A stretch of DNA of 64,000 nucleotides from Rhodococcus rhodochrous (GTDB lineage: Bacteria; Actinomycetota; Actinomycetes; Mycobacteriales; Mycobacteriaceae): the NCBI RefSeq assembly GCF_014854695.1, contig NZ_CP027557.1:1984001-2048000 (forward strand), in the 5' to 3' direction. Shown here piece after piece: positions 45,123-52,387 of this stretch. A model generated the notes under the pieces. It made no database searches. It saw nothing but the letters and a program-made list of their open reading frames with translations, and was not told the origin of the DNA. The position numbers were made by a program, and so were the translations under genes. Each line of letters begins with the position of its first letter. Position 1 is the first letter of the stretch.

Positions 45123-46144
45123 GTACGACAATCGATCTCGCCGTCCGCGACGACGACCTCGGTCTCCCCGATCGGATCGCGCGCTTCCCGTTTCCGTTCG
45201 CTCGTGACGCCTATCGTTACAGCACCAACGTCGAACCTGCCGGAAGTCCCGTTGCGACCGCCGCGGGCGGATGGGGTCGGCATCCCGTCGACATCGACGA
45301 CCACTATCTCGACGACCTCGCCGAACGAGAGCGGATCCTCACCACCGACCCCACCCGGTTCCAGTCTCTGCCGCACATGGAGATCGCGCAGTGGGACGCG
45401 ATGGTCACGCTCATGCGGATGCTCGCCGACGCGTACCCGGAGACCTTCGCACTCGAACGCGACCGTGAGGCGCGGCTGTTCGTCAACCATGCGCTCGGCG
45501 TCGAACAGCCCTTCGTCTTCGGTGATCGGTCGACGCTGCCCGAGCCGCCTCTGCGCTTCATCGGCAGGCACCTCCAGGAGGACGTCGTCCTGCTCGACCA
45601 GCGCGAAGGTGCCCTCTGGGGCGACGCCGGCCTGGTCACCTTCGCGGCCGACTGGTCGCTGCGCTTCGACGTCGGCATGAATTTCCGCCAGATCCACGGG
45701 CCCGTCCCGCGCGTCCACACCGAAGGAGTGATCCCGCGCGCCGAGCAGTTCCTCATGGGTCTGCAGGCGGGACAGTGCTACCGACGCACGAACTGGTCGC
45801 TCAGCGTCGACCGTCGACTCGACCAGTCCACCGAAACCTATCCCGAATGGGGCCGCGACCGCCGACTGCTCGCCGAGGGGCCGCTCGAGGACGTCGGACC
45901 TCGCCTGCACCTCCGCGTCGAGGTCCAGCATCTCGTGCGTCTCGGTGTCTCCGGCGCGATCATGTTCCTCATCCGCACACACCTGCTGTCGTTCGAGGAC
46001 ATCGCCCGGGTGCCCGAGTGGTCCGAGTGTCTCCACTCGGTCCTCGACGAACTTCCCGACGACATGGCCGACTACAAGGGCATCACGCGTACCCGCGGAC
46101 CGGGTCTGCGTTGGCTGCGCACCTACGGCGGCGTCCGGCCCTGA
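45119..46144 (+). CDS. Heme-dependent oxidative N-demethylase alpha-like subunit (DUF3445)
   Basis: A 341-residue protein of the DUF3445 / HODM alpha-like family, recognised from RFPFPF near the N-terminus, LRFIGRHLQEDVVLLD, and especially GQCYRRTNWSLSVDRRLDQ and HLRVEVQHLVRLGVSGAIMFLIRTHL. The characterised enzyme uses heme in a PAS-like fold to demethylate dimethylamine with O2 and NAD(P)H, releasing methylamine and formaldehyde. The substrate here is inferred from context: genes for methylamine capture lie directly opposite. A GTG at 45119 overlaps the reductase stop. A long hairpin ends the operon. Confidence 0.85.
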   Translation: MSTTIDLAVRDDDLGLPDRIARFPFPFARDAYRYSTNVEPAGSPVATAAGGWGRHPVDIDDHYLDDLAERERILTTDPTRFQSLPHMEIAQWDAMVTLMRMLADAYPETFALERDREARLFVNHALGVEQPFVFGDRSTLPEPPLRFIGRHLQEDVVLLDQREGALWGDAGLVTFAADWSLRFDVGMNFRQIHGPVPRVHTEGVIPRAEQFLMGLQAGQCYRRTNWSLSVDRRLDQSTETYPEWGRDRRLLAEGPLEDVGPRLHLRVEVQHLVRLGVSGAIMFLIRTHLLSFEDIARVPEWSECLHSVLDELPDDMADYKGITRTRGPGLRWLRTYGGVRP

Positions 46145-46154
46145 ACACGGATTT

Positions 46155-46204
46155 CGGGGAGGTTGTGTGCGGAATTCTCGAGAAACTCGCACACGACCTC
46201 CCCG
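46155..46204 (+). terminator. Long hairpin after the demethylase operon
   Basis: Two 17-nt arms (46155-46171 and 46188-46204, CGGGGAGGTTGTGTGCG with its complement, one U-G pair in RNA) surround a 16-nt loop. There is no T-tract. It lies just after the stop at 46144 and before the next gene's promoter. Confidence 0.85.
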
Positions 46205-46254
46205 CAGTTGTCGATTCGGCTCATCGGTAGCCCTCCTGCGTCGGCCACCGCCTC

Positions 46255-46260
46255 TACGAT
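46255..46260 (+). promoter_or_regulatory. -10 hexamer for the winged-helix gene
   Basis: TACGAT ends 7 nt before the ATG at 46268. An earlier in-frame ATG at 46259 would fall inside the hexamer, so the later start is preferred. Confidence 0.45.
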
Positions 46261-46267
46261 GTCGGCC

Positions 46268-47485
46268 ATGGCTGTGCGCAGGATCGACGAAACCGAACGC
46301 CGAGCGCGACTTGCCGCCAGGCACCGCCTGCACCCGAAGCATCGCGCGTCCGACGCGGTCGATGCCGCAAGGAGCCTAGTGTGCCTGCACGGCACCGACG
46401 CCGCCTCCGTCTACCTGTCGGCGTGGGCTCGCGTCGACGACTTCACCACGGACGACCTCGACCGGATGCTCTACACGGATCGGTCGCTGGTGAAGCACAT
46501 GGCCATGCGGCGCACCGTCTTCGTCTTCGCCCGGGAGATCCTGCCCGTCGTGCAGGCGGGCGCAAGTACGCGAGTGGCGACGATGCAGCGCCGGCAGGTG
46601 GTCAAGGACGTCGAGAAAGCCGGCCTGTACCGCGACGGTGAGCAGTGGCTCGACGAGGTGAGTGGCCACGTGCTGCAGGCGTTGTCCGGGGGACGCGAAG
46701 CGACCTCCACCGAATTGCGTGCCGCGATCCCGCTTCTCGACGCGAGCATCGACTACGGGATCGGAAAGTCGTGGGGCGGCAGGGTTCCGTTCGCTCCACG
46801 CGTGCTCACGGTGCTCTCCGCCGAAGGCAAGGTGGTGCGGGCGTCGAACAGAGGATCGTGGCGCGTGTCGCGGCCCACCTGGACGTCCACGGAGTCGTGG
46901 CTCGGCTCCGAGATCGAACCGTGCGACGAAGCCGACGGTGTACGCGCGCTCGTGGAATCGTGGCTGCGGGTCTTCGGACCGGGGACCGAGGCCGACATCA
47001 AATGGTGGCTCGGCTCCACCCTCACGGCCGTCCGCGCGGCCCTCGCCGAACTCGACGTGGTGGAGGTCGATCTCGACGGCCGTCCCGGCTACCTCCTGTC
47101 CGACGACGTGGACGAACCCGCTCCCGTCGAACCGTGGGGAGTGCTGCTGCCCTCCCTGGACCCCACGGTCATGGGGTGGGCCGAACGCGACTGGTATCTG
47201 GGGCCGTACAAGGACGACCTGTTCGATTCGAACGGCAATGCCGGGCCCACGGCGTGGTGGGACGGACGGATCGTCGGCACGTGGTGGCAGAGCGATTCCG
47301 GATCCGTCGAACTGCATCTGCTCGAGGACATCGGTGCCGACGGCCGGGCGGTGCTCGAACAGGAGGCGACGCGCCTCGACGAGTGGCTCGGGGGAGTGAA
47401 GGTGATGGCCAGATTCCCGACGCCCCTCGCGAAAGAGCTCGCGGGTGCCACGGAAGGCAAGCCTTCACGCAGGTCTTCGCCGTAG
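46268..47485 (+). CDS. Winged helix DNA-binding domain protein (HTH_42 / AlkZ-like family)
   Basis: A 405-residue protein of the HTH_42 type (LVCLHGTDAASVYLSAWARVDDF, DRSLVKHMAMRRTVFVF, FGPGTEADIKWWLG). The family includes AlkZ/YcaQ glycosylases that remove crosslinked or alkylated bases. The catalytic QxQ/QxD-like motif of AlkZ is not evident; LHGTDAAS occupies that position, so the enzyme activity is uncertain. It may be a DNA-binding or repair protein. The ATG at 46268 is leaderless-spaced. The acetyltransferase gene downstream starts 9 bp after its stop, with its own -10 hexamer. Confidence 0.85.
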   Translation: MAVRRIDETERRARLAARHRLHPKHRASDAVDAARSLVCLHGTDAASVYLSAWARVDDFTTDDLDRMLYTDRSLVKHMAMRRTVFVFAREILPVVQAGASTRVATMQRRQVVKDVEKAGLYRDGEQWLDEVSGHVLQALSGGREATSTELRAAIPLLDASIDYGIGKSWGGRVPFAPRVLTVLSAEGKVVRASNRGSWRVSRPTWTSTESWLGSEIEPCDEADGVRALVESWLRVFGPGTEADIKWWLGSTLTAVRAALAELDVVEVDLDGRPGYLLSDDVDEPAPVEPWGVLLPSLDPTVMGWAERDWYLGPYKDDLFDSNGNAGPTAWWDGRIVGTWWQSDSGSVELHLLEDIGADGRAVLEQEATRLDEWLGGVKVMARFPTPLAKELAGATEGKPSRRSSP

Positions 47486-47488
47486 GCT
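47483..47488 (+). promoter_or_regulatory. -10 hexamer overlapping the upstream stop codon
   Basis: TAGGCT begins with the TAG stop of the winged-helix gene and ends 6 nt before the acetyltransferase ATG at 47495. The identical arrangement occurs before ndk (56871). Confidence 0.5.
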
Positions 47489-47494
47489 GCGCAC

Positions 47495-48100
47495 ATGGCC
47501 GTCGAAACGAGAACCGCCACGCGCCGAGACATTCCGGCCTTCGCTCCGGTGATCGCCGAAGCCTTCTCCGACGATCCGGTCTTCACGTGGATGTTCCCGG
47601 ACGAACAACACCGAATCCGGCGCATGACCCGTTTCTTCGCGGCCGACGCCCGGCACCACATGGTGCCGCTGGGGGCCACCGACATCGCCGAGTCCGGCGG
47701 AGTCGTCGGAGGCGCGGCGATGTGGGCGCCGCCCGGACGATGGCGTACCGATGTGTGGACATTGCTCCGCCTGCTGCCCGGCTTCTACGCAGCGCTCGGA
47801 CGGAACATGGGGCGAGGGAGTCAGGTCGAGCGAACGCTCGACGCGGCGCACCCGGACGAACCGCACTGGTACCTGTCGACGATCGGCACCTCACGCGCTG
47901 CGCGCGGGAGCGGCTTCGGTACAAAGCTCATGAAAGCCGGCCTCGCCCGGGCCGATGCCGAACATGCTCCCGCCTATCTCGAATCGAGCAAGGAGTCGAA
48001 CATTCCCTACTACGAGCGGTTCGGGTTCGAGGTCACCCGCGAGATCGCCGTACCCGGTGGCGGGCCGACGCTGTGGGGAATGTGGCGGCAGCCGCGCTGA
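47495..48100 (+). CDS. GNAT family N-acetyltransferase
   Basis: A 201-residue acetyltransferase. The acetyl-CoA site is HWYLSTIGTSRAARGSGFGTKLM and the C-terminal motif B is SNIPYYERFGFEVTREIAVPGGGPTLWGMWR. The N-terminal half (FAPVIAEAFSDDPVFTWMFPDEQHR) is shared with actinobacterial acetyltransferases of unknown substrate, including the gene at 6943. The ATG at 47495 has a TAGGCT hexamer 6 nt upstream that includes the preceding stop codon. No ribosome binding site is seen, so translation is probably leaderless. Confidence 0.88.
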   Translation: MAVETRTATRRDIPAFAPVIAEAFSDDPVFTWMFPDEQHRIRRMTRFFAADARHHMVPLGATDIAESGGVVGGAAMWAPPGRWRTDVWTLLRLLPGFYAALGRNMGRGSQVERTLDAAHPDEPHWYLSTIGTSRAARGSGFGTKLMKAGLARADAEHAPAYLESSKESNIPYYERFGFEVTREIAVPGGGPTLWGMWRQPR

Positions 48101-48246
48101 TCGGCGCCGATCCGCGATCGAGTTCGTCATTCGCTACGGCAATTGCCGATGCGGATGACAAGCGGGATCGAGGATGGTCTTGTATCGGGAACGCTTTCGG
48201 CGGATCGTCTCCGTAGGTGAATCGTGCCGATCCCGAGGAGTCCGAT

Positions 48247-48468
48247 ATGCAGGTGCTCGTTGTCTACGAAACCCGGCTCGACGCGTCACCCGTGTTCACC
48301 GGTCGCGCCTCGAAGACGATCGGGAGAAAACTGCGAAAACGGGGCTGCACACTCGCCGCGGAACCGGAGAGTTTCCTTGTCGACGAACAGACCGTCCTCG
48401 AACCCGGTGAGGCGGAACGTGCGACCCGGTGGGGACATGCGCTCCTCGAAGCCGAGTCTGTTCGGTGA
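48247..48468 (+). CDS. Internally deleted flavodoxin-family protein
   Basis: A 73-residue protein. Residues 1-8 (MQVLVVYE) match the first beta-strand of actinobacterial flavodoxin-like proteins. Residues 9-73 (TRLDASPVFTGRASKTIGRK to the WGHALLEA end) match only their last third. The FMN-binding loops and central sheet, about 80-100 residues, are absent, yet the frame is intact. GAGGAG precedes the ATG at 48247. The stop overlaps the GTG of the next membrane protein gene. It may be a decayed gene kept as a coupling ORF, or a small functional protein; it cannot bind FMN as a flavodoxin. Confidence 0.65.
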   Translation: MQVLVVYETRLDASPVFTGRASKTIGRKLRKRGCTLAAEPESFLVDEQTVLEPGEAERATRWGHALLEAESVR

Positions 48469-48890
48469 GTGCCCCGGAGCGGTCCTCGGTCGGGCGCCGG
48501 GCCGGCTATCTCGTCGCCATCGTCGTCGACGCGGTGCTGCTGTACCTGATCAACGGCTGGCCCGGATGGGACGTGGTGCCCTTGCTCACCGAGGACACCA
48601 CCCGTGTCCTCGGTTGGGTGAACGCCTCCATCATCGCCGGTGTCGTCACCAACGCCGTCTACCTTGTTTCCGACCCGCCACGGCTGAAAGCCCTGGGCGA
48701 TCTGGTGGTGAACGGCATCGGGCTCTACGCCCTCGTACGGATCTGGCAGGTGTTTCCGTTCGACTTCCCCGACGACGGATCGGTGCCCTGGGACCTGATC
48801 GCCCGGACCGTGCTGGTGGTGGCCATCTTCGGGACGATCATCGCTCTGATCGTTGCGGTGGTTCGACTCGTGACCGGTCGACGGAGGTGA
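48465..48890 (+). CDS. Small integral membrane protein
   Basis: A 141-residue protein with about four predicted membrane helices: AGYLVAIVVDAVLLYLING, VLGWVNASIIAGVVTNAVYLV, LVVNGIGLYALVRIWQVFPF and LIARTVLVVAIFGTIIALIVAVV. A short basic C-terminus (RLVTGRRR) points to the cytoplasm. No family was recognised. The GTG at 48465 overlaps the stop of the flavodoxin-like ORF, so the two are translationally coupled. It converges with the kinase gene (28 bp gap). Confidence 0.75.
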   Translation: MSAPERSSVGRRAGYLVAIVVDAVLLYLINGWPGWDVVPLLTEDTTRVLGWVNASIIAGVVTNAVYLVSDPPRLKALGDLVVNGIGLYALVRIWQVFPFDFPDDGSVPWDLIARTVLVVAIFGTIIALIVAVVRLVTGRRR

Positions 48891-48918
48891 AGCGCCGCGA
48901 GGTCCGCGCTGCAGAAGA

Positions 48919-49710
48919 TCAGGCGCCCTGCCAGACGGTGTCGAACGGGGTGTGGGCGGACACTCGCCCCTTGATCCCCGCGGTGACGAAATCCTTGGCG
49001 CGGGCCGCGGCGTCGGCGACCGACGCGCCCTTCGCGAGTTCGGCCGTGATCGCGGCCGCGAGGGTGCAGCCGGCACCGGACACCCGCTCGTTGCCGACTT
49101 TCGGTGCCGTCAGCAGAGTGACCTCGGAACCGTCGAACAGCACGTCCACCGCGTCCTCGCCGTCCAGTTCGACGCCGCCCTTCGCCACGACGTACTTCGG
49201 GCCGAGGTCGTGGATGCGACGTGCGGCCTCGATGAGCTGGTCGACGGAGGTGATCTCGTCCATGCCGGACAGGGTGAGTGCCTCGAACAGGTTCGGGGTG
49301 ACGACCGTGGCGTGGGGGAGCACCTGCGCGCGCAGCGCGTTGTCGGTGTCGAGCGCTGCACCGGCCTCCTGGCCCTTGCAGATCAGGACCGGGTCGAGCA
49401 CGACGTGCCGCCAGTCCTGCTTCTCGAGACCCTCGGCGACGACGTCGATCGTCGCGGGCGTGCCCAGCATGCCGATCTTCACCACGTCGAGATCGTGGGC
49501 GGCGGTGGCGGCCTCGATCTGCTCGGCGATCACGTCGGCCGGGACGGGGAAGAAGCGGTGGCCCCAGTTGTTCTTCGGGTCGAACGAGACGATGCACGTC
49601 GTGGTGCCCACCCCGTACACACCGAGCTGCTGGAACGTCTTCAGGTCGACCTGCAGACCGGCGCCACCGGTCGCTTCCGAGCCGGCGATGACGTATGCGA
49701 GGTCGACCAT
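48919..49710 (-). CDS. pdxK: PdxK/ThiD-family kinase, probable pyridoxal kinase
   Basis: A 263-residue ribokinase-like kinase. Its motifs (AGSEATGGAGLQVDLKTFQQLGVYG, KIGMLGTPATIDVV, LDPVLICKGQ, VVTPNLFEALTLSGM, VSGAGCTLAAAI) match the ThiD-like pyridoxal kinases of Gram-positive bacteria more closely than true HMP kinases. The Cys in DPVLICKG and GAGCT fits the pyridoxal kinase group. It phosphorylates vitamin B6 vitamers with ATP; HMP kinase activity cannot be excluded. No thiamine genes or TPP riboswitch are nearby. It is divergent from the S9 peptidase gene. Confidence 0.85.
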   Translation of the reverse strand: MVDLAYVIAGSEATGGAGLQVDLKTFQQLGVYGVGTTTCIVSFDPKNNWGHRFFPVPADVIAEQIEAATAAHDLDVVKIGMLGTPATIDVVAEGLEKQDWRHVVLDPVLICKGQEAGAALDTDNALRAQVLPHATVVTPNLFEALTLSGMDEITSVDQLIEAARRIHDLGPKYVVAKGGVELDGEDAVDVLFDGSEVTLLTAPKVGNERVSGAGCTLAAAITAELAKGASVADAAARAKDFVTAGIKGRVSAHTPFDTVWQGA

Positions 49711-49822
49711 GTGAGTGCTCCGTTCGGACTGGGAGACGGCGTTGCCACGGGATGTACCCGCCGAACGACCAGGTTACAGACGAACCCGGTGCCACCTGCG
49801 GACCGCCCACCGTCGCTCCCGA

Positions 49823-49828
49823 TATCGT
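49823..49828 (+). promoter_or_regulatory. -10 hexamer for leaderless S9 peptidase gene
   Basis: TATCGT ends 6 nt before the ATG at 49835 with no Shine-Dalgarno sequence. Confidence 0.5.
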
Positions 49829-49834
49829 CCAGGC

Positions 49835-51829
49835 ATGACGGCCTTCCACGAGCTCGACGATTACCTGACGCTTCCCCGTGTCACCTCCCTCACGATGTCT
49901 CCGGACGGGAAACGCCTGGTGATCACGCAGTCGACGCTCGACGAGAAGGCCACCTCGTACACCGGGGCCCTGTGGGAGGTGGATCCCGAAGGCAACGCTC
50001 CGGCGCGACGCCTCACCCACGGCACCACGGGTGAATCGAACCCGACCTTCACCGCGACCGGCGACCTGCTGTTCACCGCCGCACGTGGCAAGGACGACCC
50101 GCCGGTGTCGCTGTGGCGACTGCCCGCGGCGGGCGGCGAGGCCGAGCAGGTCGGATCTCGCAAGGGTGGATTCGCATCGGTGCACGCGGCGTCCGAGGCC
50201 GACCGGATCGTCCTCGTCGCGTCCGTCCTCGGCCACAGCGAGTCCGACGACGAACGGATCCGGGACGCCCGCAAGGACGGGGCCGTGACCGCGGTGCTGC
50301 ACACGGGTTATCCGGTGCGCTACTGGGACCACGATCTCGGGCCCGACCAGCCGCACCTGCTCGTCCCGGACAAGAGCGGCGACGGGTTCACCGACCTCAC
50401 GCCCGGGATCCGAGGGTCGCTGCGTGATGGCTCCGTCGACATCGCTGCCGACGGTTCGTTCGCCGCCGCGACATGGGTGGTCCCCGGTCCGCTCGCCTCG
50501 CGCCGCGTCACGCTCGTGCGGGTCGATCTCGGCACCGGCCTGCGCACCCCGCTCGTCGACGACGAGACCGGCGACGTGACGCACCCGTCGATCTCGCGCG
50601 ACGGGACGAAGCTCGCCTACCTGCACGAATCGATGAGCGACGCGGAGAACCCGCCGCAGATCACCGTCCGCGTCCTGGACATCGCGAGCGGAACCACGAC
50701 AATCGAGGCCCCTGAATGGGACAGACGTCCCACTTCCGTCACCTGGCTGCCCGACGGTTCCGGTCTCGTGCTCACCGCCGACGATCACGGACGCGCGCCG
50801 GTGTTCGTGCAGCGACTCGGGTCCGAGCAGCCCGACCGCCTCACCCCGGACGACGCCGCCTACACGGACGTCTGCCTCGCACCCGACGGCAGCACGGCAT
50901 ACGCGCTGCGGGCCTCCTACGAAGCACCGCCGCACCCCGTGCGCATCGATGTCACCGGACCCGACGCCGGCACCGTTACGCCGCTACGTGCTCCCGCTGC
51001 GCTCCCGGAACTGCCGGGACGCCTCGAGGAACTGACCACCGAAGCCGCCGACGGCACGCCGGTGCGGGCGTGGTTCGCACTTCCGCATACCGCGTCCCCC
51101 GACGACCCCGCGCCGATGCTGTTGTGGGTGCACGGTGGTCCGCTGAGCAGCTGGAACACGTGGTCGTGGCGCTGGAACCCGTGGCTCCTCGTCGCCCGCG
51201 GCTATGCGGTGCTGCTGCCCGATCCCGCACTGTCCACGGGATACGGCGACGACTTCGTCCGGCGTGGCTGGGGACGGTGGGGGAGCGAACCGTACACCGA
51301 TCTGATGGCCGTCACCGATGCTGCGGTCGCGCGCGCCGACATCGACGAGGAACGGACCGCGGTGATGGGCGGATCGTTCGGCGGATATCTCGCCAACTGG
51401 ATCGCGGGGCACACCGACCGGTTCCGCGCGGTCGTCACCCATGCCGGCCTGTGGGCGCTGGACCAGTTCACGCCGACCACCGACGTGGCCTGGTACTGGC
51501 AGCGGGAGATGACCCCGGAGATGGCGGTCGAGAACTCACCGCACCTGTTCGTCGCCGACATCGTCACGCCCATGCTCGTGATCCACGGCGACAAGGACTA
51601 TCGCGTCCCGATCGGCGAAGCCCTGCGCCTGTGGTACGAGCTGCTCGACGAATCGGGGCGGCCCGCCGAGGACGACGGCACCACCGTCCACCGCTTCCTG
51701 TACTTCCCGTCCGAGAACCACTGGGTGCTGAAGCCGCAGCACTCGAAGATCTGGTACCGGACCGTCGAGGCGTTCCTGTCCGAGCACGTGCTCGGCCGCC
51801 CGCTCGACCTGCCGGACGAGCTGGGCTGA
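49835..51829 (+). CDS. S9-family prolyl oligopeptidase-like serine peptidase
   Basis: A 664-residue acylaminoacyl-peptidase-like enzyme. The N-terminal half (residues 1-400) is a beta-propeller with repeated DG-type blades (LTMSPDGKRLVI, PSISRDGTKLAYL, TWLPDGSGLVL). The C-terminal hydrolase domain starts near LLWVHGGPLSSWNTW. The nucleophile Ser514 is in GGSFGGY, the acid is Asp586/588 in GDKDYRV, and His629 is in ENHWVL. It has no signal peptide and probably degrades short peptides in the cytoplasm. The ATG is leaderless-spaced. It converges with the YtxH-like gene. Confidence 0.93.
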   Translation: MTAFHELDDYLTLPRVTSLTMSPDGKRLVITQSTLDEKATSYTGALWEVDPEGNAPARRLTHGTTGESNPTFTATGDLLFTAARGKDDPPVSLWRLPAAGGEAEQVGSRKGGFASVHAASEADRIVLVASVLGHSESDDERIRDARKDGAVTAVLHTGYPVRYWDHDLGPDQPHLLVPDKSGDGFTDLTPGIRGSLRDGSVDIAADGSFAAATWVVPGPLASRRVTLVRVDLGTGLRTPLVDDETGDVTHPSISRDGTKLAYLHESMSDAENPPQITVRVLDIASGTTTIEAPEWDRRPTSVTWLPDGSGLVLTADDHGRAPVFVQRLGSEQPDRLTPDDAAYTDVCLAPDGSTAYALRASYEAPPHPVRIDVTGPDAGTVTPLRAPAALPELPGRLEELTTEAADGTPVRAWFALPHTASPDDPAPMLLWVHGGPLSSWNTWSWRWNPWLLVARGYAVLLPDPALSTGYGDDFVRRGWGRWGSEPYTDLMAVTDAAVARADIDEERTAVMGGSFGGYLANWIAGHTDRFRAVVTHAGLWALDQFTPTTDVAWYWQREMTPEMAVENSPHLFVADIVTPMLVIHGDKDYRVPIGEALRLWYELLDESGRPAEDDGTTVHRFLYFPSENHWVLKPQHSKIWYRTVEAFLSEHVLGRPLDLPDELG

Positions 51830-51861
51830 CCGAGGACGTCCGCTCGGGGTCTACTGCCTCG

Positions 51862-52227
51862 CTATTCGGGCGGGCGCGGCTGGTCGCCCGGCGAGGCCGG
51901 CGGACGCGTGGGCTCGTCGGTGGCCGGGGTCGACTCGCTCGTCGCGGAACCGGAACCGGCCGAGTGCTGACCCGATCCGCCGCGATGGGTGACCTTCTCG
52001 GCGAGACCACCGACCGTATCCTGGAGGTGTGGCGCCTTCTCCTTCACGACGCCGGCCGCTTCCGTCACCTTGTCTTGTACCGCAGGAATGACCTTTTCCT
52101 GCACCGCCGGGTTGTGCCACAGCTCGTTCGAACGCCCCCGCATCTTGTCGTAGGTCTCGCGTCCCGCCCGGGTCCCCGCGACGAATCCCGCGGCTGCACC
52201 TGCAGCGAAGATCAATGCCCGCATCAT
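51862..52227 (-). CDS. YtxH-like membrane-anchored small protein
   Basis: A 121-residue protein with an N-terminal Ala/Gly-rich membrane segment (MMRALIFAAGAAAGFVAGTRAG). An amphipathic helical region follows (HNPAVQEKVIPAVQDKVTEAAGVVKEKAPHLQDTV), then a disordered Ser/Pro/Thr-rich tail from about residue 90. The layout is like YtxH general-stress proteins; the function is unknown. The ATG at 52227 is followed by a second ATG; GGAGGA lies just upstream. It is divergent from valS. Confidence 0.75.
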   Translation of the reverse strand: MMRALIFAAGAAAGFVAGTRAGRETYDKMRGRSNELWHNPAVQEKVIPAVQDKVTEAAGVVKEKAPHLQDTVGGLAEKVTHRGGSGQHSAGSGSATSESTPATDEPTRPPASPGDQPRPPE

Positions 52228-52375
52228 GACGGTGTCCTCCGTCCTGTCCGTTCGGCGTCCGCGCATTCGGCCGCCCGGCACTGCGATACCCGGTCGGGGA
52301 GCGGGCCACACTCTTCTGTCGCGACCCCTGTCCGGCTCTGTCGTAGCCCGTGTCCAGGAGGTTCGCCGCGACGCT

Positions 52376-52381
52376 TACGAT
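52376..52381 (+). promoter_or_regulatory. -10 hexamer for leaderless valS
   Basis: TACGAT ends 6 nt before the GTG at 52388. This is the likely promoter for the valS-folC-DUF4233 operon. Confidence 0.55.
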
Positions 52382-52387
52382 TGACGG

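Noticed and set aside
48919-49834. TPP riboswitch near the ThiD-like kinase
   Set aside because: No conserved THI-box sequence is visible on either strand in the 124 bp upstream, and the protein looks more like pyridoxal kinase.
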